From contig NZ_CP111085.1 in NCBI RefSeq assembly GCF_026278345.1, positions 5,486,501 to 5,550,500 on the forward strand: DNA of 64,000 nt. Direction: 5' to 3'. The notes below the pieces were generated by a model, which did no database searches, was not told where the DNA came from, and saw only the letters and a program-made list of their open reading frames with translations. The stretch is from Tellurirhabdus rosea. Its GTDB lineage: Bacteria; Bacteroidota; Bacteroidia; Cytophagales; Spirosomataceae. Position 1 is the stretch's first letter. The number at the start of each line of letters is the position of its first letter. A program made the position numbers and the translations under genes. Below are positions 62,267 to 64,000 of this stretch, in pieces.

Positions 62267-63116
62267 ATTATATGTATATTGAGAGTTTTAACATAATAAA
62301 ATACCAGCTAGCTTGCAACTATCAGTCCAAGAACTTACATGTTATATACGCAAAATCAACCTTTATCTCGCCAGTTGTTCCCCAGTAGAACTGATTACGC
62401 TTTCATCTTAGGTAATTTATTTTGTACACTGTTTGTAAACTGGCCCGGCCTTTGCATCCCTATAATTAGTGTATTATAGAAAGCGGTTTCTCCTGCTATG
62501 AACCAACGATATAAACCCCTACAACAAACAAATCTTTTTTTTGCATTGGACGTCTGGCTTACATGCTATCTGGGCGTTAACAGCGTAACTATTTGTGTTT
62601 CCTGATATTAGAATTGTTATAGACTTTTTTTCTTTGCGGTATAAAATAGAATACTGAAATGTTTTAGTCGTTACTCTTAATACTTCTGCTTGAGTTGGCT
62701 GTGATACGATCTAGGCATTACGTTTGTTCTTCAGCTTTAGAAGCTAGGTAAACACTTTGACGGCCATTGGGTTTTCTCCGGTTATCTTAATGATTAGAAC
62801 TAACTTGTCGATTTAAAGCTGCATGAAGTTGTTGTGCACATTTTCAAGTACTCCAGTTTCCAAGTTAAGAATCTCCTTTTCATGAGCCATGATCAGGTGA
62901 TGAATCAGAGGAAGCTCTCCGCGTAATATGATGCAATAATATTCGCTTTCCAGGAAATATCATTCGCCTTCTATGAATTTTGTTTCATAAGACACGAAAA
63001 CTACACGAAGTTCTATTTCATTCTATGACAAAATAGTGTTCTCCTTCATTACTACTTTTACATTAGCCCGAGCCGCCCACCCTCCTGTTCTCCCACTCCT
63101 CCCCGCCCATAAAACC
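62267..63116. other. AT-rich gap of about 850 bases without a clear gene
   Basis: No gene longer than a few dozen codons could be supported. A 35-codon frame at 62498-62605 (+) starts MNQRYKPLQQTNLFFALDVW and may be the broken end of a lost gene. It has no ribosome-binding site or known family. A segment near 62960-63040 repeats ATTCGCTTTC-like and TTCTATGA-like words. The composition suggests decayed or recently inserted DNA. Confidence 0.45.
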
Positions 63117-63141
63117 AAAAAAGCCGGCTTGCACAGCCGGC
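63117..63141 (-). terminator. Terminator of the coiled-coil gene 63165-63551
   Basis: GCCGGCT (63123-63129) pairs with AGCCGGC (63135-63141). On the minus strand a T run follows (plus A run 63117-63122). Confidence 0.8.
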
Positions 63142-63164
63142 CATTCCGTTTGAAGATGAAGAAA

Positions 63165-63551
63165 CTACAGATTTTCTCCTGCAAACTGGTTGAATTCCGC
63201 CCGGAGGTTTTTCAGTAACGCTTTGTAGGTATTGACGCGATCCCGGAGTTGCGGATCATCCTGCATCTTGCGGTGATCGGTCGCCACCGGATTCGCTTCG
63301 ACCTCCGCCACCACGGCATTCTCGGCCTGTTTGATGTCGTGGCGCAGGTAATCCAGTTCGTTTTTCTGAATGTAAAGGCGGTTCTGAAACTGCTCTACTG
63401 CCATCTTCACCTCCGGAGCCGTGTTTTTCGCGCTGACTTCGGCCAGCCGCTCGGTCATGATCTGCAGCTGGTCCTCAAACAGATTCAGGGCGTTTATCCA
63501 TTCGGTGTGTTCTGTATGCAGGTCGAAGAGGTATTTGCTTTCGGTTGTCAT
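63165..63551 (-). CDS. Small coiled-coil protein of unknown function
   Basis: Cytoplasmic protein of 128 residues that is nearly all helix. It reads as an antiparallel coiled-coil pair (LHTEHTEWINALNLFEDQLQ, VEQFQNRLYIQKNELDYLRHD) ending LLKNLRAEFNQFAGENL. The ATG at 63549-63551 is preferred over longer frames. It lies downstream of the aconitase gene on the same strand, but a terminator lies between. No family is recognised. Confidence 0.75.
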   Translation of the reverse strand: MTTESKYLFDLHTEHTEWINALNLFEDQLQIMTERLAEVSAKNTAPEVKMAVEQFQNRLYIQKNELDYLRHDIKQAENAVVAEVEANPVATDHRKMQDDPQLRDRVNTYKALLKNLRAEFNQFAGENL

Positions 63552-63645
63552 GGTAGTTGGTCTTAACTGGTGAATGACCAAAAGTAGAGGCTTCGGCAGA
63601 CCACACCCATGAAGAAAGTTTGCCGCAGACGTGATTAAGGTCAGC

Positions 63646-63682
63646 CAAAACAAAGGCGGCAACCGCTTTCACGATTGCCGCC
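63646..63682 (-). terminator. Terminator of the aconitase gene
   Basis: GGCGGCAA (63655-63662) pairs with TTGCCGCC (63675-63682), with a 12-base loop. Read on the minus strand TTTGTTTTGG follows. It is 34 bases after the aconitase stop codon. Confidence 0.8.
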
Positions 63683-63715
63683 TCCGAATCGACGCTATTT
63701 AATGCGTCGGTACAG

Positions 63716-64000
63716 TTACGCGCCTACCTTCTGGCGGATCAGATTCAGGGCCGCACCGGCTTTGAACCACTCGATCTGCTGTTCGTTGTAGGTATGGTTC
63801 ACCGGGAATTCGTCCGACGTGCCATCGGCATGGTTCAGGCGAATTGTCAGCTGCTTGCCCGGAGCGAACTCCGTCAGGCCGAGGATGTCGATGGTGTCGT
63901 CTTCCTGGACCTTGTCGTAATCCGCCGGGTTGGCGAACGTCAGACCCAGCATGCCCTGCTTTTTCAGGTTCGTTTCGTGAATCCGGGCGAACGATTTCAC
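63716..64000 (-). CDS. Aconitate hydratase, 3' end only
   Basis: The last 94 or so residues of an aconitase; the gene runs off the window. [39 protein letters not shown] and [22 protein letters not shown] are typical of the C-terminal swivel domain of mitochondrial-type bacterial aconitases in the TCA cycle. The cluster-binding cysteines lie outside the window. Stop at 63716. Confidence 0.93.
   Translation of the reverse strand: MKSFARIHETNLKKQGMLGLTFANPADYDKVQEDDTIDILGLTEFAPGKQLTIRLNHADGTSDEFPVNHTYNEQQIEWFKAGAALNLIRQKVGA

Overview
The window reads as chromosomal DNA from a Bacteroidota bacterium, most likely of the order Cytophagales (Spirosoma/Larkinella-like). The grounds are: promoters of the Bacteroidota type (TTTG, an 18-19 base spacer, then TAnnTTTG) before at least three genes; few Shine-Dalgarno sequences; two TonB-dependent receptors; a LuxC-like acyl-CoA reductase diverging from a ferredoxin; a membrane pyrophosphatase; and prs next to the L25/CTC gene. 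Genus-level placement is inference. Most genes are GC-rich and close-packed. Two AT-rich patches (about 53.3-55.5 kb and 61.5-63.1 kb) look recently acquired. No rRNA, tRNA, CRISPR array or intact insertion sequence was seen.

Layout. 0.2-2.6 kb: ferredoxin, acyl-CoA reductase, secreted protein. 2.7-8.4 kb: a tight cluster of sigma factor, membrane TPR protein, subtilisin-like protease and TPR-CHAT (caspase-like) protein, probably a regulated proteolytic system. 8.4-10.1 kb: GH16 glucanase and an esterase. 10.2-15.6 kb: five co-directional genes (esterase, RimK-like ATP-grasp, GCS2 ligase, class I amidotransferase, second ATP-grasp-like protein) that look like a pathway for an uncharacterised peptide-like or amidated metabolite. 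15.6-24.5 kb: outer-membrane protein, class III aminotransferase, Pif1-like helicase with HRDC domain, thioredoxin, dnaE. 24.7-26.1 kb: an Xre/RES toxin-antitoxin pair with a small protein-kinase-like gene attached as a third member. 26.2-32.9 kb: erythromycin-esterase-like lipoprotein, lipoprotein, NRAMP-like transporter with an altered metal site, S41 peptidase, TIM-barrel isomerase, DinB protein. 33.0-39.3 kb: translationally coupled PIG-L deacetylase and fused hydantoinase/oxoprolinase. 39.4-50.9 kb: pyrophosphatase, a REP-like inverted repeat, rplY, prs, PAP2 phosphatase, a frameshifted lipase, trpS, HxlR regulator diverging from pirin and DoxX genes. 51-61.3 kb: TonB receptor, AT-rich accessory genes (one frameshifted, KptA, VOC, DinB), then a LytTR regulator, second TonB receptor, periplasmic protein and Omp85 protein. 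The end holds an orphan membrane protein, a gene-free stretch of about 900 bases and the 3' end of an aconitase gene.

A recurring oddity is that many intergenic gaps hold short DNA words repeated several times in one arm and in reverse complement in a second arm (for example GGTATGA, TTGAATGA, GACAAGA). The word differs from gap to gap. No gene explains them, and they occur in convergent, tandem and divergent gaps. The strongest candidates for undescribed biology are the five-gene amidoligase pathway, the sigma/protease/CHAT cluster, the three-gene Xre-RES-kinase operon and this family of word hairpins.
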